Source of the DNA: Candidatus Borkfalkia ceftriaxoniphila
GTDB lineage: Bacteria > Bacillota > Clostridia > Christensenellales > Borkfalkiaceae
NCBI RefSeq assembly: GCF_004134775.1
Contig: NZ_SDOZ01000003.1
Location: 49,087-113,086, forward strand
Length of the DNA: 64,000 nt
Reading direction: 5' to 3'
Shown here: positions 8,293-16,866 of the stretch, one piece after another
Layout of the letters: each line of letters begins with the position of its first letter
Numbering within the stretch: the first letter of the stretch is position 1
The notes under the pieces: generated by a model
Databases searched by the model: none
Told to the model about the DNA's origin: nothing
Seen by the model: only the letters and a program-made list of their open reading frames with translations
Made by a program: the position numbers and the translations under genes

Positions 8293-8431
8293 GGATATCG
8301 GTTTTGCACTCCTCTTTTTCTCTCCATTATTTTACACCAAAACGAAGAAAAAGTCTATAACTTGCACAGACTTTCTTTTTCCCCATCTCGTTGCCATCCT
8401 TTAAATTATATCAGACATATTACTTAATATA

Positions 8432-8460
8432 TTGACAAAATCCGCCATATATTGTATAAT
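8432..8460 (+). promoter_or_regulatory. Consensus sigma-A promoter of the PadR-type gene
   Basis: TTGACA at 8432-8437 and TATAAT at 8455-8460 match both consensus boxes with a 17-base spacer. GGAGGTTGA follows 5 bases before the ATG at 8485. Confidence 0.9.
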
Positions 8461-8484
8461 ACTGCCAACAGGAGGTTGAGATAA

Positions 8485-10170
8485 ATGGATTTTGACTCGA
8501 ATGATAAAGAAAAAGAAAATAACGAATCCGCTTCCATCAGCAGCGATCTGATCCGCGGGCACATCAATACGATTATCTTGCGTACCCTCTACGACGGGGA
8601 CAAATACGGTTATGAAATCATCAATGAAATCGAAGAAAAGAGCAAGGGGCAATATACGCTGAAACAGCCCACTCTGTACAGCGCGCTCAAACGGCTGGAA
8701 ACACAGGACTTCGTAACTTCTTATTGGGGCGGCGTATCCAACGGCGGCAGACGCAAATATTTTCAGTTGACCGAAAAGGGTAAAATCGTCGCCGAACACA
8801 ACCTCGCCGAATGGGAATATTCGAGAACGGTCATCGATAACCTGATCTCCGAGCGGGAATTCGACTTCAATAAACCCGCCCCTGCCGCCGTTGACTTCAA
8901 TTTACTGAAAAAATCGACCACGCGCGTACGCGGCGTAAAAGGCGAAGACGAAGAAGATATCGATCTCAGTTTTGATTTTACGGAAAAGGCGAAAGACGAG
9001 CCGTTTTCTGCGGAAAAAGCAATCGAACCCGAACCCGCGGACGAGCCGAGAACCTTGAACGATTCCGACGTGAACGAATTCATGCGCGAACAGAACGCGG
9101 CGCAGAGCGAACCGCCTGCGGACGAGCCCTCTCCCCTATCGGAGGAAGAGAAGCAGCGCATCCACGAGAATTACAAATTACTGATGGGCGAAGAAAACGA
9201 CGCGACCGCGTATTACTATTCGCACATGACGCAGCAACAGCGTTTCGAGCAACAGCGTCAAAGCGGCGCGGCAAGCGAAGAGGCCGCGCCCGAAAATCCA
9301 GCCGACCTGCCGACAAACGAAACAGCCTACACGGCGCCGCAGACGCCCGAACAGGACGCGACGTATCTTGAAAACAACGCGATCGCCAGCGAACTTTTAT
9401 ATTCCAACAAGTCGCCCGCCGAGCGCAACTACAAACAGTTACTCGCGAAATTGTACGACAACACTCAGCGCTATCCCGACGAAAGCGAGTACGACGAATC
9501 GTATTTCGAAGAGCGCGTTGCCGAGAGCGCCGCTCAGCCCGCTTACGAGCCGCAGCAGACCATGTTCCAAAACGCGCGCCCTGCCGCCGCAGAGCCGCCC
9601 GTACAGCCTCAAAACCCCGTTTACGACGCGCCCGCCGCGAATACGGCGAGTACCATCGAGTTCTACGATGTCCGCGAAAAGGCGGAGAACGACGGGCTCA
9701 AGGTCAACACCGCAAACAGTTCGCGCACGAGAACGCAGGTAAAGACGGTAGGCAATACTTACGACAAGGGAAAAGTACTGTTTACGACCGCGCTGTACGT
9801 TTTTATTATCGCGATCATCGAATCCATCGTATCCATCTGTTTGAAAGGAGTTTTGAAAACAAACGCGGCATACGTCGTTCTGCCGTTTGTAGCGAGTTTC
9901 GTCATGCTGGGCGTGTTCATGTTCCTCTATTTAAAAGGCTACGGCAGAAACAGCCGCAAGACGCAGGCGAAATCCTACGTTTCCGCAAGCCTGATCCTCT
10001 TTGCGAACCTCGTTCTCATCATATGCCTGATCGCATATCTCATCATCGTCTACAACGAAATTTCGCCTACGTTCACGGATATTCTCAAATACGCGATCTT
10101 CCCTTGCGTTTTTGCTTTCAATATTCCGCTGTTCGCGATCTTTTATAACTACAACAGAAATAAACAATAA
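8485..10170 (+). CDS. PadR-family regulator fused to an acidic linker and a four-helix membrane domain
   Basis: Residues about 14-115 form a PadR winged helix: RGHINTIILRTLYDGDKYGY, YTLKQPTLYSALKRLE, GGRRKYFQLTEKG. Normal PadR proteins have about 110-190 residues; this one has 561. Residues about 120-425 are acidic and rich in Pro, Ala, Glu and Gln, and look disordered. Four hydrophobic segments follow near 431-452, 463-483, 499-522 and 534-556. The protein is therefore predicted to be a membrane-tethered DNA-binding protein. It has a near-perfect promoter and is transcribed alone, facing away from the thioesterase gene. A link to membrane stress or lipid state is only a guess. Confidence 0.88.
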   Translation: MDFDSNDKEKENNESASISSDLIRGHINTIILRTLYDGDKYGYEIINEIEEKSKGQYTLKQPTLYSALKRLETQDFVTSYWGGVSNGGRRKYFQLTEKGKIVAEHNLAEWEYSRTVIDNLISEREFDFNKPAPAAVDFNLLKKSTTRVRGVKGEDEEDIDLSFDFTEKAKDEPFSAEKAIEPEPADEPRTLNDSDVNEFMREQNAAQSEPPADEPSPLSEEEKQRIHENYKLLMGEENDATAYYYSHMTQQQRFEQQRQSGAASEEAAPENPADLPTNETAYTAPQTPEQDATYLENNAIASELLYSNKSPAERNYKQLLAKLYDNTQRYPDESEYDESYFEERVAESAAQPAYEPQQTMFQNARPAAAEPPVQPQNPVYDAPAANTASTIEFYDVREKAENDGLKVNTANSSRTRTQVKTVGNTYDKGKVLFTTALYVFIIAIIESIVSICLKGVLKTNAAYVVLPFVASFVMLGVFMFLYLKGYGRNSRKTQAKSYVSASLILFANLVLIICLIAYLIIVYNEISPTFTDILKYAIFPCVFAFNIPLFAIFYNYNRNKQ

Positions 10171-10173
10171 CGA

Positions 10174-10199
10174 AAAGAGCACGGCTTGCCGTGCTCTTT
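10174..10199. terminator. Bidirectional terminator between the PadR-type gene and tlyA
   Basis: AAAGAGCACGG and CCGTGCTCTTT form an 11-bp stem with a 4-base loop. T-rich sequence follows on the plus strand. Confidence 0.85.
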
Positions 10200-10962
10200 A
10201 TTTTTCGATGGATAGTATTTTTTCCTTTTTGCAAGGCGTTGCGCCTTTTCGCAAAAACATCACGAATTCTTTGTTTTTGCGTTCGTGTTCGGGAGCCGTG
10301 CAAATTTGTAAAGGAGCCAATCCGCAGGACAGCGCGCAGTCGTAAATTTTACCGATCGCCGCGCGGCGCCGTTTCGCATCCTTGACGATGCCGTGCTTAT
10401 CCAAAGCCGCGGGGCCGCATTCGAATTGCGGTTTAACGAGCGCATATACGCACCCGCCCTCGCCGAGAATTTCCGAAAATACGGGCAGTACGTAGGTCAG
10501 CGAAATAAAACTGATATCCGTAACGATCCCGTCGAGCGCTTCCGAAAAACTATTCTTTTGCAACCCACGCGCGTTTACGCCGTCCATTACCGCAACGCGC
10601 GGATCGGCGGCGAGTTTCTCATCGAGCTGACATTCGCCCACGTCCACGGCAAACACGCGCCGCGCGCCGTTTCGCAGCAACACGTCGGTAAACCCGCCCG
10701 TACTCGCGCCGATATCCGCAAAAACTTTTCCGCGAACGTCCGAGCCGAACTCGGAAAAGGCTTTCGCCAACTTGAAACCGCCTTCCGAAACATAGTTTTC
10801 TTTCGATTCCAATACGGTGACGACGTCGGACGATTTCACCTCGTCGGAAGGTTTTGCGGTTTTTCCGTTTAAAAGAACGAGGCCCCTTTCGATTGCCCGC
10901 GCAGCCTTTGTGCGGGAAGAGAAAGCGCCCTCGCTTAAATATTTATCCAGTCTCATGATCAT
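10198..10962 (-). CDS. tlyA: TlyA-family rRNA 2'-O-methyltransferase
   Basis: An S4 RNA-binding domain comes first (MRLDKYLSEGAFSSRTKAARAIERG, about 3-60), then an FtsJ-like methyltransferase with the SAM loop FADIGASTGGFTDVLL. TlyA methylates the 2'-OH of cytidines in 16S and 23S rRNA. The ATG at 10962 overlaps the stop of ispA (ATGA); a second ATG at 10956 begins MRLDKYL. The order folD-ispA-tlyA resembles the usual Firmicutes nusB-folD-xse-ispA-dxs-tlyA block, with xseA, xseB and dxs not present here. Confidence 0.9.
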   Translation of the reverse strand: MIMRLDKYLSEGAFSSRTKAARAIERGLVLLNGKTAKPSDEVKSSDVVTVLESKENYVSEGGFKLAKAFSEFGSDVRGKVFADIGASTGGFTDVLLRNGARRVFAVDVGECQLDEKLAADPRVAVMDGVNARGLQKNSFSEALDGIVTDISFISLTYVLPVFSEILGEGGCVYALVKPQFECGPAALDKHGIVKDAKRRRAAIGKIYDCALSCGLAPLQICTAPEHERKNKEFVMFLRKGATPCKKEKILSIEK

Positions 10963-11852
10963 AAATTCCGCTCGCGGACAAAGCGGGTCAGTTCGGAAAG
11001 GAACGTACATTCGTAAGGCAGTTCGTCCAACAGTTTCAGGCACAGCCCGAAATGGTAGTCCGCCTTTTCGCGGCTCGCCTCCATGCCGTACAGGGATACG
11101 GCGGAGAGTTTGCCGTCATCCGCATCCTTGCCGAGCGTCTTCCCCATTTTTTCGAAATCGCCCGTCACGTCTAGTATATCGTCGGTGATCTGGAACAAAA
11201 TGCCGAGATTTTTGCCGAATTCTTTTAAGATCGCGATGAGATTTTCGTCGACACCGTACACTTCGGCGGGAACGACCACCGCGGAAGTGAGCATTTTCGC
11301 CGTCTTATTCTGCATGATGAAAGTCAGAATTTGATCGTTGACGCCCTCTTTTCCCTGATAATAGAGATCTGCGGCTTGTCCCGCGATCATGCCCGTCACG
11401 CCTGCATTTTCGCAGATCAGGCGCGCCGCCGCGATATACGATTTTCCCTTGCCGCATTCCGAAAAGCAAATGCGGTACGCCTCGTTCAAAAGCGCGTCGC
11501 CCGCAAGGATCGCCTGCCCTTCCCCGTACACCTTATGATTGGACGGCTTTCCGCGGCGGAAATCGTCGTTGTCCATGGCGGGCAGATCGTCGTGTATCAG
11601 CGAATAGGTATGGATCAGTTCCAACGCGAGCGCAAAGTTCGACACATCTGCGATCTTTCCACCCAGCATCTGCGCGGACGCGAACATGAGCGCGGGCCGG
11701 ACGCGCTTGCCGCCGACCTGTAAACTGTAACGCACGCTTTCATTTAAAACGTCGGGTTTCAATTGCAGTCCGCCCAGATATTCGTTTAAAATTTTTTCGA
11801 ATTCATCGACGAAGAAACGCAGCCGCTCTTCAAATTGGTTTTCCAAACTCAA
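10959..11852 (-). CDS. ispA: Polyprenyl diphosphate synthase (farnesyl/geranyl type)
   Basis: The protein has 297 residues, the usual length for IspA. The first Asp-rich motif is in LIHDDLPAMDNDDFRRG and the second in FQITDDILDVTGD; KRVRPALMFASAQML gives the isopentenyl-binding part. It condenses IPP with DMAPP or GPP to make the C15 precursor for undecaprenyl lipid carrier and quinones. The gene overlaps folD upstream by 4 bases and tlyA downstream by 4 bases, so the three are translationally coupled. Confidence 0.93.
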   Translation of the reverse strand: MSLENQFEERLRFFVDEFEKILNEYLGGLQLKPDVLNESVRYSLQVGGKRVRPALMFASAQMLGGKIADVSNFALALELIHTYSLIHDDLPAMDNDDFRRGKPSNHKVYGEGQAILAGDALLNEAYRICFSECGKGKSYIAAARLICENAGVTGMIAGQAADLYYQGKEGVNDQILTFIMQNKTAKMLTSAVVVPAEVYGVDENLIAILKEFGKNLGILFQITDDILDVTGDFEKMGKTLGKDADDGKLSAVSLYGMEASREKADYHFGLCLKLLDELPYECTFLSELTRFVRERNL

Positions 11853-12691
11853 CCTCTCATTGCAGTAATATACGTGTTATACAATAGCATGGTGATCGTC
11901 ATCGGTCCCACGCCGCCCGGCACGGGCGTGATCATGGAAACCTTGTCCTTCACGCTTTCGAAATCCACGTCGCCGCAGAGTTTTCCGTTTTCGTCGCGGT
12001 CCATGCCCACGTCTACGACAACGGCGCCCTCTTTGACCATATCCGCGGTAACGAATTTCGCTCTACCGATGGCAACGACCAAAATATCCGCACCCGCGCA
12101 TACTTCTTTCAGATTCTTCGTCTTGCTGTGGCAGACGGTCACCGTCGCGTCCGCGTTCAAAAGCAGCATCGCCATGGGTTTTCCCACGATATTGGAGCGG
12201 CCGAGAACGACCGCGTTCTTGCCGCGGGGATCGACGCCGTACTCCTCTAAAAGTTTCATGACGCCGAAGGGCGTGCATGCGACGATGGTCTCGCGGTTCA
12301 TGGCAAGATTGCCCACGTTCTGCGCACAGAAACCGTCCACGTCTTTGGCGGGCGGGATCAGTTTTAAAATAGCCTGTTCGTCGAGATGCGAAGGGAGAGG
12401 CAACTGCACCAGAATGCCGTGGATATTATCTGAGGCGACCAACTCTTTCACTAAATTTTCCGCATCACGCTGCGAGGCGGAAGCGGGAAGATTGAAAGAA
12501 TACGAGCGGATCCCCACTTCTTCACAGCCTTTGATCTTGTTTCGGACATAGACCTTAGACGCCTGATCGTCCCCGATGAGGACGACGGCAAGCCCGATCT
12601 CTTTCCCGCCTTCTTTAAGAGCGGCGACCTTTTCCTTTAACTCGGCGCGCAGTTTTGCGGCGAGCGCTTTTCCGTCCATGATTTTCGTCAT
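11849..12691 (-). CDS. folD: Bifunctional methylenetetrahydrofolate dehydrogenase/cyclohydrolase
   Basis: The protein has 280 residues, as usual for FolD. It contains YVRNKIKGCEEVGI (active-site Tyr and Lys), QLPLPSHLDEQAIL, the Rossmann loop VLGRSNIVGKPMAMLL, and TPVPGGVGPMTITML near the C-terminus. It interconverts methylene-, methenyl- and 10-formyl-THF in the cytoplasm. This links to the ZTP riboswitch at 58008, because ZTP signals a shortage of 10-formyl-THF. nusB ends 4 bases upstream. Confidence 0.95.
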   Translation of the reverse strand: MTKIMDGKALAAKLRAELKEKVAALKEGGKEIGLAVVLIGDDQASKVYVRNKIKGCEEVGIRSYSFNLPASASQRDAENLVKELVASDNIHGILVQLPLPSHLDEQAILKLIPPAKDVDGFCAQNVGNLAMNRETIVACTPFGVMKLLEEYGVDPRGKNAVVLGRSNIVGKPMAMLLLNADATVTVCHSKTKNLKEVCAGADILVVAIGRAKFVTADMVKEGAVVVDVGMDRDENGKLCGDVDFESVKDKVSMITPVPGGVGPMTITMLLYNTYITAMRG

Positions 12692-12694
12692 ACC

Positions 12695-13099
12695 TTAATT
12701 TCCTTTCTTTTCGTTTGCAAGGTAGGCGGCAAGAATGCCGTTGATAAAGCCCGTGCTCTTTTCGGTCGAATAGCGCTTGGAAAGCCCTACCGCCTCGTCC
12801 ACGGCCACGATATCGGGCACGTCTTCCACATAATTGATCTCCGCGAGCGCTAAAAGCAACGCGCTCTTGTCCGCGGGAAACATACGCTCGTTCGAAAAGC
12901 CGATCGCGTATTTATCGATGATCTCGCAAAGTTCCGTCAGATGCGCCGACACTTCGTCCACGAGTTTGTCGGCAAAGGCGGCGTCCTCTTCGGAAAGTTC
13001 GTTCGCTTTATAGACGCTGCGTTTCGTTGCGTCGTCCGCGGGATGAAACAAATTGGCAAAAATAATTTTGTACGCACATTCTCTTGCGTTGGTTCTCAT
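12695..13099 (-). CDS. nusB: Transcription antitermination factor NusB
   Basis: The protein has 134 residues, all-helical, with the family patterns RECAYKIIFAN near the start, LLALAEINYVEDVPDIVAVDEAVGLSKRYS in the middle and FINGILA near the end. NusB binds boxA RNA with NusE (S10) and promotes rRNA transcription. The ATG at 13099 follows AAAGGAAT. The gene is the first of the nusB-folD-ispA-tlyA run and lies downstream of the Asp23-family gene and its hairpin. Confidence 0.93.
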   Translation of the reverse strand: MRTNARECAYKIIFANLFHPADDATKRSVYKANELSEEDAAFADKLVDEVSAHLTELCEIIDKYAIGFSNERMFPADKSALLLALAEINYVEDVPDIVAVDEAVGLSKRYSTEKSTGFINGILAAYLANEKKGN

Positions 13100-13123
13100 A
13101 ACGTATTCCTTTTACAAGCCAAT

Positions 13124-13152
13124 ATTTCCCCTTAAAAACTTTAAGGGGAAAT
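13124..13152 (-). terminator. Hairpin between the Asp23-family gene and nusB
   Basis: ATTTCCCCTTAAA and TTTAAGGGGAAAT form a perfect 13-bp stem with a 3-base loop. No strong T run follows on the minus strand, so termination may be partial. Confidence 0.55.
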
Positions 13153-13170
13153 ACGAATTTTTGTTCAGTT

Positions 13171-13509
13171 TTATTCCGAAAAATGTTCTTCCGAAAACTC
13201 GACGCCCACAACGTGTACGTTGACCTTGGAAACTTTGTATTCGGTCATCGCCTCGACGTTGTGTTTGACCGTCTGCTGTATCTTGAAAGCGACGTCGGGC
13301 ACGTTGTATCCGTAATCGACCGAAACGGAGATCTCGGCGATGATACCGTCTTTTTCGAAATACAGTTTGAGCCACCTTTTTTTATTGGCGGGAAGAGCCA
13401 CGCCCTCCACTTCCGCGACGGCAAGTTGCACGATGCCGCTCACGATACCGGAATTATAAGAAACTTTACCCTTTTGTCCGTCGGAGGGAACTCGTTTAAA
13501 AAACGCCAT
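13171..13509 (-). CDS. Asp23/Gls24-family (DUF322) protein
   Basis: The protein has 112 residues. Features of the family: GKVSYNSGIVSGIVQLAVAE, then AEISVSVDYGYNVPDVAFKIQQTVKHNVEAMT and VNVHVVGVEF. B. subtilis YqhY, a relative, is encoded next to nusB and the accBC genes and affects fatty-acid synthesis, so the position between spoIIIA and nusB agrees with known gene order. The start is the ATG at 13509, preceded by TTGGAG; the frame is open upstream to 13542 but without a ribosome site. Confidence 0.87.
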   Translation of the reverse strand: MAFFKRVPSDGQKGKVSYNSGIVSGIVQLAVAEVEGVALPANKKRWLKLYFEKDGIIAEISVSVDYGYNVPDVAFKIQQTVKHNVEAMTEYKVSKVNVHVVGVEFSEEHFSE

Positions 13510-13579
13510 TTTTTCTTTACTCCAAGGAATTCTTATGTACATTATAACATATTTTTCAAGTTTTAGATAGTAATTTTTA

Positions 13580-14065
13580 TTAACTTTCCGAATTTATCGG
13601 CATAATATTTACGTTCGCGGGATTGCAGCCTGCTTCTTCCGTCAGCACCGTATAGATGGATAAGAAGTCCTCGTATTTGAGTTCGTTCGCGTCCACAAAC
13701 ACGTTCACGTTGTCGGAATCCATACCGATGGAAACGACCGCGTCGTCATACCCCTGCGCTTTGATGTACGTTTCGAGCAAAAGTTCTTTTTCCATGATCT
13801 CAACGATCTTCAGTTTCATCGCCATCGCCTCGGTATAGGCGGTGCTCTCCGCTTCGGCGGAGGCGAGAATGGCATCCAACTGCAAGAGTTCTTCGTTGCG
13901 CTTGGTCACCCGTTCCGTTCTGTAGGTCGCGAAATAATTCGCAGTGGTCACTCCGTCGCCGTCAATGTTCTCGGTCGCGCCCGCAAGCACGAAATTGAAC
14001 ACCGCCGTTACGGCGAGCAACAGCACAAGTCCTGACATGATAATGATTTTCTTCGTTCTCGACAT
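13580..14065 (-). CDS. spoIIIAH: Stage III sporulation protein AH
   Basis: The protein has 161 residues. One N-terminal membrane helix (about 9-29, IMSGLVLLLAVTAVFNFVLAG) is followed by a helical stretch and a C-terminal ring-building domain (VVSIGMDSDNVNVFVDANEL) related to type III secretion YscJ. In B. subtilis SpoIIIAH sits in the mother-cell membrane and binds forespore SpoIIQ across the septum, forming the feeding-tube channel. The extracellular domain is shorter than the B. subtilis protein. It is the last gene of the complete spoIIIA operon. No spoIIQ is in the window. Confidence 0.9.
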   Translation of the reverse strand: MSRTKKIIIMSGLVLLLAVTAVFNFVLAGATENIDGDGVTTANYFATYRTERVTKRNEELLQLDAILASAEAESTAYTEAMAMKLKIVEIMEKELLLETYIKAQGYDDAVVSIGMDSDNVNVFVDANELKYEDFLSIYTVLTEEAGCNPANVNIMPINSES

Positions 14066-14084
14066 TTTTCAATACTCCTTTATT

Positions 14085-14585
14085 TTATTTTCCGCTGCCG
14101 TTTTCGTATACCTTGATTATGCTTTTGTTGATATTTAAAACGGATGCCGCGGCGTCGATCAGGTTGAACCTGACCGCCAGATTTTCCGCGCCTTCCGCCA
14201 CGATCAGTACCCCCGCAATCTCGGGCGGCCGCTTTTCCAGAACGACCACCTCGCCGTTTACGAGCACGGGCGTCGTGACGATCGTGCCGTCCGCTTTTTG
14301 CACGGTTTCGTAAGCGATCACCGTTTCGCCCTCGTCGGCAAGGCTGATCATTACCTGCACTTTGCCCACGCCGTCGAGTTTGGAGAGCACGGAAACGAGT
14401 TTCGCTTCCTGCTCCGTGGCGTAATCTCCCTTTCCGCTCGCGCTCACATCCTCTTTGTCTTTATAAAATGCATTATAAAGGATAATTATGACAATGATCG
14501 CAAGAATTAAGATCACGAGTACTTCCAAAAGTTTACCCGATTGTAATTTAGCCAGCAGTCCTTTCTTCGTTTCCTGTTCCTTCAT
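14085..14585 (-). CDS. spoIIIAG: Stage III sporulation protein AG
   Basis: The protein has 166 residues, with a membrane helix at about 19-42 (LEVLVILILAIIVIIILYN) and a soluble ring-building domain containing VQVMISLADEGETVIAYE and GVLIVAEGAENLAVRFNLIDAAASVLNI, the most conserved part of SpoIIIAG. In B. subtilis it forms a large ring in the mother-cell side of the channel. The gene start overlaps the end of spoIIIAF by 38 bases, so translation is probably coupled. Confidence 0.92.
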   Translation of the reverse strand: MKEQETKKGLLAKLQSGKLLEVLVILILAIIVIIILYNAFYKDKEDVSASGKGDYATEQEAKLVSVLSKLDGVGKVQVMISLADEGETVIAYETVQKADGTIVTTPVLVNGEVVVLEKRPPEIAGVLIVAEGAENLAVRFNLIDAAASVLNINKSIIKVYENGSGK

Positions 14586-15060
14586 ACACCGTTACGGCCT
14601 CCTTATCGATTTTTGCGATCTCGGAAACCCGCGTTCGGAGTTGCTCTATAATCATTATATGCTCGTCATTTCCGTTCATTCCGAAATCTTTTATATTTAT
14701 TTGAACTTTTCGCACCGAAAACGCATAATCCGCGCATTCCCAATCGGTTACGATCAAAACCTTTATGGAAAACTCTTTTTCGACAATCTTTTTCAGTTCC
14801 TCCGATAAACTCTCCGCCTGTTTCCCGAAAAAGTAATCGAGGTAATCTTCATCCAGAGAAACCTCGGTTTCATTCCCTTCCCCTTTCCCTTCGAATTTCA
14901 GATCCGAAACCCAATTTACCAAGGGAACGAGCATGATAAACACGCATAGTATTTTCAGGACTCCGTTGATGAATTTTCCGATCTTCCCCTCGGGCATGAT
15001 GATGGTGACGAGCGCCGACAGAATGACCGCGCCGCAGATACTCAATATATATGCGCTCAC
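14548..15060 (-). CDS. spoIIIAF: Stage III sporulation protein AF
   Basis: The protein has 170 residues. Two N-terminal membrane helices are visible (about 4-20 and 33-52: ILSICGAVILSALVTII and GVLKILCVFIMLVPLVNW), then a soluble ring-building domain. The sequence is the least conserved of the operon, as in other spore formers. Assignment rests on these helices, the length and its position between spoIIIAE and spoIIIAG. Confidence 0.88.
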   Translation of the reverse strand: MSAYILSICGAVILSALVTIIMPEGKIGKFINGVLKILCVFIMLVPLVNWVSDLKFEGKGEGNETEVSLDEDYLDYFFGKQAESLSEELKKIVEKEFSIKVLIVTDWECADYAFSVRKVQINIKDFGMNGNDEHIMIIEQLRTRVSEIAKIDKEAVTVYEGTGNEERTAG

Positions 15061-15070
15061 GATTGTTTCC

Positions 15071-16267
15071 TCAAAAGAGTGTGTTGGACGAACAGATCAA
15101 TAGCAGCAGCGTAATGAAGTACATGAACGCGACCGCCAGAATGCCCGCGATGAAATAGTTGACCGTGCCGGAGAGCGAGGTCAGAAAGCCGCTGATCTTG
15201 CCGTCTCCGACGGGTTCCGTGACTGCGGCGGTCAGTTTCAGAAAGAGACTGAAAACGACCAACTGCACGAACGGTACCAAAATCGCGGACACGAGCAGCA
15301 GCAAACTGCATGAGCCGAGCGCGTTTTTGATGAGGACGCTGCCCGCGATCATCAGATCGAAACCGCCGCTCAAAAAACCGCCGATGATCGGCACGGAATT
15401 GCTGATGGCATATTTGGCGGCTTTAAACGACAGCCCGTCGTACGTTGCCGAGGTAATGCCCTGCACCGTCAGAAAGACCGTAAAGGCGGTAAGAGAAATG
15501 CCCAAAACCCATTTGTTGATACTCTTGAAGAGAGCGGCAAAGTTGTTGAGTTTTATTTCCTCGCTCATGTTTCCCACCATGCAGATAACGACGAGCATGA
15601 CAGCGACGGGAAGCACCACAGTAGAGATGATATTGACGATGATCTCGCTCAAAAACACGACAGCGGGCTGATATACCGCTACGGAAACACTCCCCCCGCT
15701 CGTCGCGATGAGCGTCAAAAGAATCGGAAAGACTGCCTGCATCTGTTTCTGCATCGATCGGACAGCGCCGTAACAGTCGCCCACGACGTCGATCATCGAG
15801 GTGAGAATCAATACGAGTATGGCGGCATAGCCGACGAAATAAATCAGTTTGGAGGTTCCCGCGCTCATGAACGACGATTGAAACATATGCAGCAGACCGC
15901 ACAGGATCGCGATCGCGCAGATGACGGCGAACACCGGGAGCATATCTTTCACGCCGCCGAAAACGAGACCGCCGATCGCCGCTAAAAAACTGTCGTAATC
16001 CATGCGGAAATCGCCGCTGACGATGGAAGAAATTTTATCTGTGATTGAACCCTTTCCGAAAAAATCTTTTTCTTCGTCGGTCAGCGTTTTCAGGTATTGT
16101 TCCAGTTCCTCCAAATCGAGTTTTCCCAAAAGTTCGTCGATACTCTCCGCTAGTCCGCTGCCGTTGTCGGAATCTTCGGCAAAAGCCGCGACGGGCGAAA
16201 ACGCCAAGAGCAGAAATATAAAAAGGACGGCGACGACGAGCAGGCGGAGTTTTCTTCTTTTCTTCAT
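15071..16267 (-). CDS. spoIIIAE: Stage III sporulation protein AE
   Basis: The protein has 398 residues. A signal-like helix (about 9-31) precedes a short external region with LDKLDLEELEQYLK, followed by about eight membrane segments; SVPIIGGFLSGGFDLMIAGS and TLSGTVNYFIAG are typical of SpoIIIAE. It is the largest membrane part of the A-Q channel complex in the mother cell. The spoIIIAD stop overlaps its ATG, so it is coupled to spoIIIAD. Confidence 0.93.
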   Translation of the reverse strand: MKKRRKLRLLVVAVLFIFLLLAFSPVAAFAEDSDNGSGLAESIDELLGKLDLEELEQYLKTLTDEEKDFFGKGSITDKISSIVSGDFRMDYDSFLAAIGGLVFGGVKDMLPVFAVICAIAILCGLLHMFQSSFMSAGTSKLIYFVGYAAILVLILTSMIDVVGDCYGAVRSMQKQMQAVFPILLTLIATSGGSVSVAVYQPAVVFLSEIIVNIISTVVLPVAVMLVVICMVGNMSEEIKLNNFAALFKSINKWVLGISLTAFTVFLTVQGITSATYDGLSFKAAKYAISNSVPIIGGFLSGGFDLMIAGSVLIKNALGSCSLLLLVSAILVPFVQLVVFSLFLKLTAAVTEPVGDGKISGFLTSLSGTVNYFIAGILAVAFMYFITLLLLICSSNTLF

Positions 16268-16656
16268 ATCAGCTCCAAAATATTGCCGATAAGCGTGATC
16301 AGGCTCTGAATGATGGGAATGGAAACGGTAAATATGATGATCTTTCCCGCCAGAACCAGCTTGTCCGCGATGCTTTTACTGCCGAAATCTTCCACGATGC
16401 CAGCACTGAACTCGACCAGATAGCCGATCGCCACGATCTTTAAAATAATCTTGACGAGAGATTGGTCTATGCCCGTCTTTTCGGCAATGTCCGTAAAGAT
16501 CCGCAAAGACGCGCCGAGCATATCCAGCGCGAAAATGAGGATGATGACGCCGCCCGCAATAGTCACGGCAAAAGCGAGTTCGGGCTTGGAAGATTTTAAA
16601 ATGAGCGCCGCAATTGCCGTGACCAGACCGACGCCGATGATTTTCGCCAACTCCAT
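16264..16656 (-). CDS. spoIIIAD: Stage III sporulation protein AD
   Basis: The protein has 130 residues and three to four membrane helices, beginning IIGVGLVTAIAALILKSSKPELAFAV, with TGIDQSLVKIILKIVAIGYLVEF in the middle; this is the conserved SpoIIIAC/AD family core. It resembles the small export-apparatus proteins of secretion systems. It overlaps spoIIIAE by 4 bases and starts 3 bases after spoIIIAC. Confidence 0.93.
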   Translation of the reverse strand: MELAKIIGVGLVTAIAALILKSSKPELAFAVTIAGGVIILIFALDMLGASLRIFTDIAEKTGIDQSLVKIILKIVAIGYLVEFSAGIVEDFGSKSIADKLVLAGKIIIFTVSIPIIQSLITLIGNILELI

Positions 16657-16659
16657 GGC

Positions 16660-16857
16660 TCAGAACAAATCGAAGATACTTTTGATCGAATCGAATAAAT
16701 CCGCCACCATGCCGATGACGACGGTCATGACGATGATCAGCCCCGCGAGGCTGACCAGCGTTGCGATGTCTTCCCTCTCCGATTTTTTCAGGACCTGACA
16801 CACGATGGTGATGACGATACCGACCGCTGCTAATTTGAAAATGATACTGATATCCAT
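16660..16857 (-). CDS. spoIIIAC: Stage III sporulation protein AC
   Basis: The protein has 65 residues with two membrane helices (IIFKLAAVGIVITIVCQVL and IATLVSLAGLIIVMTVVIGMVADLF). The length and the KSEREDIATLVSLAG stretch between them are typical of SpoIIIAC. Homologous to the N-terminal half of SpoIIIAD. It belongs to the mother-cell side of the A-Q complex. Confidence 0.93.
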   Translation of the reverse strand: MDISIIFKLAAVGIVITIVCQVLKKSEREDIATLVSLAGLIIVMTVVIGMVADLFDSIKSIFDLF

Positions 16858-16866
16858 GCTTTCCTC

